The position numbers were made by a program, and so were the translations under genes. Shown here piece after piece: positions 1-4,506 of a stretch of DNA of 9,314 nt (positions are counted from its first letter, which is position 1; every line of letters begins with the position of its first letter). Source of the stretch: Eubacterium sp. (GTDB lineage: Bacteria > Bacillota > Clostridia > Oscillospirales > Acutalibacteraceae); assembly GCA_029052085.1 (NCBI GenBank), contig JAIDJS010000173.1, positions 1 to 9,314 on the forward strand, given 5' to 3'. The notes beneath the pieces are model-generated. The model was not told where the DNA came from, did no database searches, and worked only from the letters and a program-made list of their open reading frames with translations.

Positions 1-142
1 TTTTTATATATTCCTTATTGTATTTTTCAAAAATATTTTTGCAATAAACATAGCCTTCTGTATTTAATTTTTGAAACAAAGTAATATTTAGCAAATCTTT
101 TAATATTTCTATTTTATAAAATTCATTGATATTATAATTCAT
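1..142 (-). CDS. Unknown protein, 5' part only (runs off the left edge)
   Basis: An open frame reads from an ATG at 142-140 leftward to the window edge with no stop, giving the first 47 residues, which begin MNYNINEFYKIEILKDLLNI. A good ribosome binding site, AGGAG on the minus strand at 149-153, lies 6 nt before the ATG, and a plausible promoter sits upstream, so I take it as a real gene although only the beginning is visible. The visible part is rich in Asn, Lys, Ile and Tyr, has no signal peptide or membrane segment, and looks helical. I do not recognise a family and assign no function. It is transcribed in the same direction as the small gene at 249-470 but is separated from it by a hairpin, so it is probably a separate unit. 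Confidence 0.55.
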   Translation of the reverse strand, partial: MNYNINEFYKIEILKDLLNITLFQKLNTEGYVYCKNIFEKYNKEYIK

Positions 143-169
143 AACAAACTCCTATAAATTTATAAAATA

Positions 170-198
170 ATATTATCACTAATTGTCGATAAAAGCAA
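170..198 (-). promoter_or_regulatory. Putative promoter of the truncated left-edge gene
   Basis: On the minus strand TTGCTT (193-198) and TAATAT (170-175) are separated by 17 bp, a fair sigma-A match. The predicted start, about 163, leaves a short leader containing AGGAG at 149-153. This is a motif match only. Confidence 0.35.
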
Positions 199-206
199 TA
201 TAATAT

Positions 207-244
207 ACCCTGTCTTGATTGAACAAGGCAGGGTTATTTTTTAT
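207..244. terminator. Hairpin terminator between two minus-strand genes
   Basis: An 11-bp stem (207-217 with 224-234, one G-T pair) closes a 6-nt loop. On the plus strand it is followed by a T-rich run (234-243). On the minus strand, where the real neighbouring gene (249-470) ends, the tract is only TATATTATATT. It may work in both directions. The stem ACCCTG...CAGGGT is nearly the same as the hairpin at 697-720. Confidence 0.55.
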
Positions 245-248
245 GTGT

Positions 249-470
249 TTATTCTTCCTGTTTAATATCAAGTGCAGAAAAGATGAACTCATCATCAAAC
301 CAAAGAAAATCGTTAAGCTCTGTTTCAGAACAGCCGTCAGGGAAAATATCTTCAAGTATCATCATAAATTCATCCTGCTTGTGATTTTCGATAATAGCGT
401 TACGAGTTGGAACTGCACCGCTCCAAGCCTTAAATTCATCAATGTTTGTAATTTCGTATGTCAGTTTCAT
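249..470 (-). CDS. Small acidic protein of unknown function (73 aa)
   Basis: The frame could start at a TTG (479-477), but that codon directly abuts the ribosome binding site AAAGGAG (480-486). The ATG at 470-468 lies 9 nt from it and is the better start, giving MKLTYEITNIDEFKAWSGAV... and 73 residues. The protein is strongly acidic, with a C-terminal half carrying the core TELNDFLWFDDEFIF. There is no signal peptide or membrane segment. From memory, small proteins with a similar N-terminus (LTYEITN.DEF.AWSGA) and a TELNDFLWFD core occur in mobile elements and prophage-like regions of gut Firmicutes, but I know of no assigned function. It is likely cytoplasmic. It is a single-gene unit, with about 230 bp of non-coding DNA before it and a hairpin after it. 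Confidence 0.7.
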   Translation of the reverse strand: MKLTYEITNIDEFKAWSGAVPTRNAIIENHKQDEFMMILEDIFPDGCSETELNDFLWFDDEFIFSALDIKQEE

Positions 471-549
471 TCTTGACAACTCCTTTAAATAAAATTACTA
501 CTCTTACGAGTGCAAGAAGAAAGCACCGACATAAGATAATTGGTCAAGC

Positions 550-598
550 AAAGTAAAAAGTTTTTGTTTCACAGATAATCTCAAAAAGTTTTTACTTT
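550..598. repeat. 17-bp imperfect inverted repeat, AAAAAGTTTTT core
   Basis: The arms 550-566 and 582-598 are inverted copies with a single mismatch at the central G, separated by 15 bp. Each arm contains AAAAAGTTTTT, itself quasi-palindromic. AATCTCA occurs between the arms (577-583) and again at 605-611, with its inverse TGAGATT at 614-620. The repeat lies in the gap upstream of the 249-470 gene. It may be a protein-binding site or a structured leader on the minus strand. Confidence 0.5.
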
Positions 599-604
599 AG
601 CCGT

Positions 605-646
605 AATCTCATTTGAGATTTGACAAATTATCGTTGTTGGTATAAT
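605..646 (+). promoter_or_regulatory. Consensus promoter with adjacent palindrome, plus strand
   Basis: TTGACA (620-625) and TATAAT (641-646) are both perfect hexamers, though the 15-bp spacer is shorter than the usual 17. The palindrome AATCTCA-TT-TGAGATT (605-620) abuts the -35 box and could be an operator. No plus-strand gene follows; the transcript would meet the hairpin at 697-720. Confidence 0.4.
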
Positions 647-652
647 GAAAGG

Positions 653-727
653 CATAAGTGAGAGTTGCATATTAAACAGATTGACATAAAAAATATACCC
701 TGCTTTTAATCAAGCAGGGTTTTCGTC
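653..727 (+). ncRNA. Candidate small RNA (about 70 nt)
   Basis: This interval runs from the predicted start of the promoter at 620-646 to the T-run after the terminator hairpin at 697-720. It holds no credible coding sequence: a 14-codon frame at 645 begins inside the -10 box and has no ribosome binding site. Its 3' end is antisense to the last codons of the XRE regulator gene (710-931). The call rests only on promoter plus terminator and is speculative. Confidence 0.22.
697..727. terminator. Bidirectional intrinsic terminator after the XRE gene
   Basis: A perfect 9-bp stem (697-705 with 712-720) closes a 6-nt loop. On the minus strand it is followed by TATATTTTTTATG, and on the plus strand by TTTTCGTCTTT. 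The stop codon of the minus-strand regulator (710-712) lies in the loop and right arm, so the gene ends within its own terminator. Confidence 0.65.
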
Positions 728-931
728 TTTATCTTTCTTTATATGTAACAAAATATCCTCAACCTCACAATCGAGAATAAAGCAAAGCTCATCAAGTGTT
801 TTTGTTGTAATGGCTTCACCGTGTTTCATTCTGTGCAGTGTATTTGCAGGTATTCCGTGCTTAAATATCAAGGCATACTCTGTTATATTCCTTTTGGATA
901 AAGTATCATAAAATGGCTTGTATGAAATCAT
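710..931 (-). CDS. Small XRE/Cro-type helix-turn-helix regulator (73 aa)
   Basis: This is a cytoplasmic DNA-binding protein made almost only of one Cro/C1-type helix-turn-helix domain (about residues 10-63). The segments ALIFKHGIPANTLHRMKHGE and TTKTLDELCFILDCEVEDIL match the pattern of single-domain HTH_26-like regulators, where a recognition helix is followed by a 'LD.LC..LDC...DIL' helix. The tail KKDKDENPA is charged. The start is the ATG at 931-929, with AAGGAAG on the minus strand (939-945) 7 nt before it. It is divergent from the promoter at 983-1011, whose palindromic site at 1016-1039 is a natural candidate operator. I infer that it controls the membrane protein/lipoprotein pair and perhaps itself. 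No effector domain is present. Confidence 0.85.
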   Translation of the reverse strand: MISYKPFYDTLSKRNITEYALIFKHGIPANTLHRMKHGEAITTKTLDELCFILDCEVEDILLHIKKDKDENPA

Positions 932-982
932 TTGTTATCTTCCTTATATACATTATATATATAAAATAACATACTAAAACTC

Positions 983-1011
983 TTGACTATACTAAACATA
1001 TTGAGTATAAT
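983..1011 (+). promoter_or_regulatory. Strong promoter for the accessory operon
   Basis: TTGACT (983-988) and TATAAT (1006-1011) are separated by exactly 17 bp, one base from consensus. The predicted start near 1018 gives a leader of about 100 nt before the ATG at 1118. The half-site ATTGAGT (1000-1006) overlaps the spacer and the -10 box. Confidence 0.75.
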
Positions 1012-1015
1012 TGTA

Positions 1016-1039
1016 ACAGACTCAATAAATTGAGTTTGT
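1016..1039. promoter_or_regulatory. Palindromic operator, likely XRE binding site
   Basis: ACTCAAT (1020-1026) and ATTGAGT (1029-1035) form a perfect inverted repeat with a 2-bp centre. After one mismatch the arms extend by ACA (1016-1018) and TGT (1037-1039). It covers the predicted transcription start of the 983-1011 promoter. A third copy of the half-site is at 1000-1006. Binding here by the divergent regulator would block initiation; this is inference from position. Confidence 0.55.
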
Positions 1040-1064
1040 CTACAGTTGGAGCAATGTGTTTTTT

Positions 1065-1098
1065 ATGTGTATGGCTTCGGCTGTACGCATTTTTGTTT
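1065..1098 (+). terminator. UUCG-capped leader hairpin with T-run (possible attenuator)
   Basis: An 11-bp stem (1065-1075 with 1080-1090, including three G-U pairs) is closed by a UUCG tetraloop and followed by TTTTTGTTTT (1090-1099). This is the form of an intrinsic terminator, but it lies inside the leader of the operon, just before the ribosome binding site AGGAGG (1101-1106). It could stop part of the transcripts or occlude the ribosome binding site. No alternative antiterminator was obvious. Confidence 0.55.
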
Positions 1099-1117
1099 TG
1101 AGGAGGATATAAGAAAA

Positions 1118-1786
1118 ATGAATGTTGAGTATGCCGACCGTGATGAACTATTAACTGCACTATATGAAGCACGCAATCCGTTAATTGATATTAACAATTT
1201 GCAAGTGCAGATTAGTAACAATGAAGATTCAATAAAAAAGAATAAGAGTATTAGTATTAGTATTATAAGGCTTTTATTCGCTGCAACTATATCAATAGTT
1301 ATATCATTCGTTATAATGATGATATGGGCAGCTGTAATAGAATCAATCATGGGTAATGATGGGATGTTCTTCTATATATTACCATTGCTTTTGCCTATTC
1401 CATTATGTGTGCTTATTCTGAAAAAATGGAAAAAGAAAAGATTGAAAACGATTGAACAGCTTACTATGATAAATCAAAATCTTCAGGAACAGATAAGAAA
1501 TATATTTGCTGACTGCGGTCAAATTCTTTATTGGATACCGAATAAGTATTGTAATTATTATTGTGTTCGTGACCTTATACAAATACTTGAAAATTATCGA
1601 GCAAGCAATTTTAAAGAGCTTGCTAATGTGTATGAACAGGATGTTTACAATCAGAGAATTATTCAGGGTCAGCAAGAAATCAAAGCACAGCAAATGAATA
1701 TTGCTATAATGAATTCTATGCAACAAGCGTGGAATACTCGAAAAGTAACAGACGCAATAAACTATGGTATTGACTATAAAATATGA
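1118..1786 (+). CDS. Two-transmembrane coiled-coil membrane protein (222 aa)
   Basis: The frame is open upstream to a TTG at 1046, but AGGAGG (1101-1106) lies 11 nt before the ATG at 1118 and the upstream codons overlap the leader hairpin, so I use 1118. The N-terminus (1-46) is hydrophilic and helical. There are two membrane segments, about 47-75 and 83-102, followed by a basic stop KKWKKKR and a long charged coiled-coil-like region to a Gln-rich end. The region near 138-182 (YWIPNKY...RASNFKELANVYEQD) recalls a motif of Firmicute membrane proteins of unknown role, 'IP..Y......A.T..EA.NLYE..'. It probably sits in the cell membrane with both ends in the cytoplasm. No terminator separates it from the lipoprotein gene 69 bp downstream, so the two are probably co-transcribed. 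Function is unknown. Confidence 0.72.
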   Translation: MNVEYADRDELLTALYEARNPLIDINNLQVQISNNEDSIKKNKSISISIIRLLFAATISIVISFVIMMIWAAVIESIMGNDGMFFYILPLLLPIPLCVLILKKWKKKRLKTIEQLTMINQNLQEQIRNIFADCGQILYWIPNKYCNYYCVRDLIQILENYRASNFKELANVYEQDVYNQRIIQGQQEIKAQQMNIAIMNSMQQAWNTRKVTDAINYGIDYKI

Positions 1787-1855
1787 TTATTATAGAAAAT
1801 TGAACATTTTACAATCTTGATTTGTTACATAAAAGAAAAAGGAGTAATACATACA

Positions 1856-2704
1856 ATGAAAAAGATTTTAGCAATTTTACTTACAGTAATTGTCATTGCA
1901 ACAATATTTATCGGTTGCAGTAAAGAAAGCGAGCCTGTGAACGGAACAACAGAGCCGTCATCTGTTGAAACAGTTGATGAAATCGTTGATAATCTTACAG
2001 AAGATGTCAGCATTGAAGATACAACAACAGATGAAGACGGTAATGAAGTCCTTGTCGGTAAAGACACAGACGACAACACCGTTGAAATCAAGAAAGATAA
2101 AGACGGTAAGGTAACAAAGACTGTTACAGACAAGGAAACCGGCAAGAAAACAGAGCAGACAACAACTGTCTCAACAACAAAAAAGTCAGAAACCGCGACT
2201 AAGAAAAAGTCTGAAGAAACCACAAAGAAGCCTGAGACAACAGCCAAGAAACCTGCTTCACAGACGCAATCAACGACAGTACCAAAAACGACTTCGACAC
2301 ATACCCATAAATTCGTCAAAAAATCAAAACAGGTTCTTGTGAAAGCTGCTTGGGATGAAGACATCTATGAAACCAAACAGAAAATGGAAGAAATGCAGTG
2401 CTTCTACTGCTCTGGTTGCCATGTGGACTGTATTGCGGAAGCTAACAGACTGGGATACAGTAATTATCAAGAGTTTCACGTGAGCCATTCTATGGGTATG
2501 GACGGCTTAAGTTGCCCGCAAACATACGGAAATGGATATCAAATGCTCCTTGGAACATCCTTTGGAGCGCCTACAAGTAAAATGTATCCAGTGTATGAGA
2601 ACGGCAAACCTGTATATGAAAAAGTCAAAACAGGTACCAAACATCACGATGCGGAATACCGCACTGAATACTGGGAAGAATGCTCTTGTGGAGCAAAACG
2701 ATAA
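1856..2704 (+). CDS. Cysteine-rich surface lipoprotein with Thr/Lys linker (282 aa)
   Basis: AAAGGAG (1838-1844) lies 11 nt before the ATG at 1856. Residues 1-20 form a lipoprotein signal (MKK, a hydrophobic core, then FIG before Cys21), so the mature protein should be lipid-anchored outside the membrane. Residues 22-150 are low-complexity, rich in Thr, Lys, Glu and Asp, and look like a cell-wall-spanning linker. The C-terminal domain (about 150-282) starts HTHKFVKK and carries C182xxCxxCxxxC192, C220, HH262-263 and a final CSCGAKR. This Cys/His set suggests a metal-bound or disulfide-bonded domain. The pattern 'HTH.....KAAWDE...HHDAEY...CSCGAK' recalls C-terminal modules of secreted proteins from Ruminococcus-like bacteria. 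Substrate and role are unknown. It is probably co-expressed with the upstream membrane protein. The IS begins 12 bp after its stop, so its own terminator may have been displaced. Confidence 0.8.
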   Translation: MKKILAILLTVIVIATIFIGCSKESEPVNGTTEPSSVETVDEIVDNLTEDVSIEDTTTDEDGNEVLVGKDTDDNTVEIKKDKDGKVTKTVTDKETGKKTEQTTTVSTTKKSETATKKKSEETTKKPETTAKKPASQTQSTTVPKTTSTHTHKFVKKSKQVLVKAAWDEDIYETKQKMEEMQCFYCSGCHVDCIAEANRLGYSNYQEFHVSHSMGMDGLSCPQTYGNGYQMLLGTSFGAPTSKMYPVYENGKPVYEKVKTGTKHHDAEYRTEYWEECSCGAKR

Positions 2705-2716
2705 ATAACTAAAAAA

Positions 2717-2741
2717 GGACTACTGTTTTATGAACAAGTCC
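2717..2741 (+). repeat. IS left terminal inverted repeat
   Basis: It begins GGACTACTG and matches the reverse complement of 4066-4090 at 19 of 25 positions. The shared inner block is ATGAACA. Confidence 0.8.
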
Positions 2742-2769
2742 AGTAAAAGTGGACAATAGAAAAAAGGTA

Positions 2770-2805
2770 CCCCCTATGGTAGAATAAAATAACTACCATA
2801 GGGGG
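2770..2805 (+). promoter_or_regulatory. 13-bp perfect hairpin covering the orfA ribosome binding site
   Basis: Arms 2770-2782 (CCCCCTATGGTAG) and 2793-2805 (CTACCATAGGGGG) pair perfectly around a 10-nt loop. The only purine-rich ribosome-binding stretch before the orfA ATG (2814) is the AGGGGG at the end of the right arm, so the folded RNA would hide it. Such structures are known in other insertion sequences as a guard against translation from outside transcripts. Applying that here is inference. Confidence 0.6.
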
Positions 2806-2813
2806 ATATTTTT

Positions 2814-3164
2814 ATGACAAGAAAGTATAAACACGTTCAAGAATATGAGAAAGAAATATTAACATTAAGAGAAGAAGGTTTAACGCACAGAGAAATAGGC
2901 GAACAGTTAGGGTTCAGCCTACAAGAAGTCAGGAAGTTTTTAGAGAGATATAGAGGTAAGCAAAGAAAAATAGAAGCCGGACAAGCAATTCATAAAAAAG
3001 GCAGACCTTGTAAAAATGATAATGAATTACCACCATCAATACAAAGGTTAGATAAGCTATCTCAAATGAAATATGTCATGGCAAGCAAGGATAGATATAT
3101 TAAGAGATTGGAAATGGAAAACGAATTACTGCGGGATTTTCTCTCACGCACAGAAAGGAAGTGA
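2814..3164 (+). CDS. IS3-family transposase OrfA (helix-turn-helix, 116 aa)
   Basis: OrfA is the DNA-binding part of an IS3-family transposase and recognises the element ends. Residues about 9-45 form a helix-turn-helix of the transposase type (EKEILTLREEGLTHREIGEQ and the helix after it). A basic linker (KGRPCKND) follows, then a leucine-zipper-like helix, about 80-112 (KYVMASKDRYIKRLEMENELL), used in this family for multimerisation. Length is typical. It ends in TGA at 3162-3164, overlapping the GTG at 3161 that opens orfB in the -1 frame. The ribosome binding site is poor and buried in the hairpin at 2770-2805, consistent with low expression. Confidence 0.9.
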   Translation: MTRKYKHVQEYEKEILTLREEGLTHREIGEQLGFSLQEVRKFLERYRGKQRKIEAGQAIHKKGRPCKNDNELPPSIQRLDKLSQMKYVMASKDRYIKRLEMENELLRDFLSRTERK

Positions 3165-4015
3165 AGCCAACAATTAAATATCAAGTAATCTACAAGCACA
3201 AGGACAAATACGGTATTAGCCAAATGTGTAGGTTTTTCAATGTATCAAGAAGCGGATATTATGCATATCTAAAGAGAAAGAATATACCGGATAGAGATTT
3301 ACCGCTTGCAGAAAAGATAAGAGAATGTCAAGAGGAAAGTCACAGAACCTACGGATATCGTAGAGTGCATATATGGCTTGAAAGACAAGGAATATACAAG
3401 AATCCTAAAACTGTACTTCGTGTAATGCAAAAGTACAATTTGCTGTCAGTAGTACGCAGAAAGAAATATCACTATTGCAGTCAATATTTGCACAGATATC
3501 CAAATTTACTTAATCGTGATTTCTCTGCTGACAGACCAAATCAGAAGTGGGTTACCGATATATCATATACCAAAACAGCACAAGGATTCCTTTACTTATC
3601 AATCATAAGAGATTTGTATGATAACAGCATTATTGCATACAAAACAGCCAAAGAGCAATCAATCAAACTTGTATTAGATACAATCAGAGAAGCTAAGAGA
3701 AAAGAAAAAATCACTGCAGAGTTGCAGCTCCACAGTGATCAAGGATTTCAGTACACATCCCAAGCATACTTTAATCTAACTAAAGAATACGGCATTTCTC
3801 CTTCAATGTCAAGACGGGAGAATCCATACGATAACGCTTTAGCAGAAAATTTCTTTTCGATTCTTAAAACAGAGTGCATCCATAGAGTTGAACTCGCCAC
3901 CTATGAGGAGGCTAGCCTCCTCATAGGCGAATACATCCACTACTACAACAATTTCCGTATTCAAACTAAAACAAAACTGACTCCGTTTGAAAAACGAAAT
4001 CAGTTTGTTGCTTAA
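3161..4015 (+). CDS. IS3-family DDE transposase OrfB (284 aa)
   Basis: OrfB is the catalytic part that cuts and joins the element ends. An HTH_21-type N-terminal region (about 12-70, with GVSRSGYY-like NVSRSGYYAY and the typical HRTYGYRRVH) precedes an RNase H-like integrase core. The catalytic acids are visible: D133 in WVTDISY, D193 in HSDQGFQYTS and E229 in NALAENFFSILKTE, giving the D,D(35)E spacing of the IS3 family. The C-terminus YYNNFRIQTKTKLTPFEKR is also typical, so it is full length. It starts at GTG (3161), overlapping the orfA stop as GTGA. Its frame is open only from 3104, and I see no classical A-AAA-AAG slippery site there, so OrfB may come from coupled re-initiation or from a less usual frameshift. 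A perfect 28-bp palindrome lies near its 3' end. Confidence 0.93.
   Translation: MKPTIKYQVIYKHKDKYGISQMCRFFNVSRSGYYAYLKRKNIPDRDLPLAEKIRECQEESHRTYGYRRVHIWLERQGIYKNPKTVLRVMQKYNLLSVVRRKKYHYCSQYLHRYPNLLNRDFSADRPNQKWVTDISYTKTAQGFLYLSIIRDLYDNSIIAYKTAKEQSIKLVLDTIREAKRKEKITAELQLHSDQGFQYTSQAYFNLTKEYGISPSMSRRENPYDNALAENFFSILKTECIHRVELATYEEASLLIGEYIHYYNNFRIQTKTKLTPFEKRNQFVA
3900..3927. repeat. Perfect 28-bp palindrome inside orfB
   Basis: Bases 3900-3913 are exactly inverted in 3914-3927, centred on CTAG, with no spacer. It encodes the TYEEASLLIGE region of OrfB. Its ends, CCTATG and CATAGG, are the same as a hexamer in the hairpin before orfA (2770-2805), and it contains AGGAGG. Confidence 0.85.
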
Positions 4016-4065
4016 TATTTAATTTCTGCCTTGGGTGTTCCTTTTTTGTGCTGTCTGCACAATTT

Positions 4066-4090
4066 GGGGCTGTTCATTTATCAGTAGTCC
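4066..4090 (-). repeat. IS right terminal inverted repeat
   Basis: It ends CAGTAGTCC and is the imperfect inverse of 2717-2741 (19 of 25). Confidence 0.8.
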
Positions 4091-4161
4091 TTAACTTTTT
4101 TATATAATAATTGAAACAATTATCGAAATAAATGTTGAAAAAAAAGATTTTAGAACAACAG

Positions 4162-4207
4162 CTTTAACATTGCGTTCAGATTCAATGTTAAGGTTGTTTT
4201 CTTTTTT
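4162..4207 (+). terminator. Intrinsic terminator downstream of the IS
   Basis: An 11-bp stem (4162-4172 with 4183-4193, one G-U pair) is followed by TTGTTTTCTTTTTT. Extra pairing AACAA/TTGTT is possible at the base after a bulge. It would stop transcripts coming from the IS or the lipoprotein operon. Before the IS arrived it may have been the terminator of that operon. Confidence 0.75.
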
Positions 4208-4226
4208 GCTCAAAATCCTTTGTGCA

Positions 4227-4389
4227 ATTTGTACAAATCACCGCAATTTTTGAAAAAATTCTCAAAAAATTTTTTCAAAATAAAATCTTTCGATATATCG
4301 GCATTTTTTGAAAATCCACCTCAAAACATTGAGTTGTATAACGCTATAAAATGCTATGTTAAGTTATATAAAGTTGTGTTTTGTACAAA
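4227..4389. repeat. Paired TTTGTACAAA palindromes flanking an AT-rich inverted repeat
   Basis: ATTTGTACAAAT (4227-4238) and TTTGTACAAA (4380-4389) are two copies of the same palindrome about 152 bp apart. Between them lies the 13-bp inverted repeat TTTTGAAAAAATT/AATTTTTTCAAAA (4248-4280). Both are upstream of the mobilization operon and may be operators or part of an origin. No cognate protein can be named. Confidence 0.4.
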
Positions 4390-4506
4390 GCTACAAAGCT
4401 GATGAAAATGGCTTGATTTGCGGAAAAAACTGGCATATTATGGTGTTGCAATTGCTGATAAACCAAATCGGATTTCCGAAAATTTCAGAGGAAAGGAGAA
4501 TGCTTT

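Larger units (their letters stand above)
2717..4090 (+). mobile_element. IS3-family insertion sequence, apparently complete
   Basis: It is bounded by imperfect 25-bp terminal inverted repeats (2717-2741 and 4066-4090; 19 of 25 match, the outer GGACTACTG being identical). The identity can be extended by two more bases (AA at 2715, TT at 4092). It encodes orfA (helix-turn-helix) and orfB (DDE transposase) in the overlapping IS3 arrangement, with orfB in the -1 frame. Both frames are intact, so it may be active. The target duplication is unclear: TAACT is found at 2706-2710 and 4092-4096, but it does not sit symmetrically around the repeats. Its orientation is the same as the flanking genes. Confidence 0.88.
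4091..4506. other. Non-coding, AT-rich region upstream of the mobilization operon
   Basis: No believable gene is present; short frames here lack ribosome binding sites and consist of AT-rich filler. The region contains, in order: ATAATTG-AAA-CAATTAT (4107-4123), a terminator (4162-4207), the palindrome ATTTGTACAAAT (4227-4238), a 13-bp AT-rich inverted repeat (4248-4260 with 4268-4280), CGATATATCG (4291-4300), a second TTTGTACAAA (4380-4389) and a tandem ACAAAGCT (4385-4400). The promoter for the 4507-6285 operon should lie here, perhaps among the TATAA-rich stretch at 4335-4372, but no clear -35/-10 pair stands out. Confidence 0.6.

Noticed and set aside
1..250. Second attachment site at the left edge
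   Set aside because: No copy of the tRNA-Trp 3' end was found; the GGCAGGG at 228-233 belongs to a terminator hairpin.
471..479. TTG start of the small acidic protein
   Set aside because: This codon abuts AAAGGAG with no spacing; the ATG at 470 has 9 nt.
681..709. Second promoter with TTGACA at 681-686
   Set aside because: The matching -10 position is TTTTAA inside the terminator hairpin, so it is unlikely to be used.
1046..1117. Upstream TTG-initiated extension of the two-transmembrane protein
   Set aside because: It lies on the leader hairpin and has only GGAG 2 nt before a TTG, while AGGAGG precedes the ATG at 1118.
1817..1855. TTG-initiated extension of the lipoprotein
   Set aside because: It would bury the signal peptide; AAAGGAG and the MKK signal start fit the ATG at 1856.
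1825..2364. Long minus-strand frame opposite the lipoprotein gene
   Set aside because: It is a Ser/Val-rich mirror of the Thr/Lys linker's codons, without a ribosome binding site or recognisable domain.
2706..4096. TAACT as the IS target-site duplication
   Set aside because: The left copy is 6 bp from GGACTACTG and the right one only 1 bp from CAGTAGTCC, so it is not symmetrical; chance in AT-rich DNA is possible.
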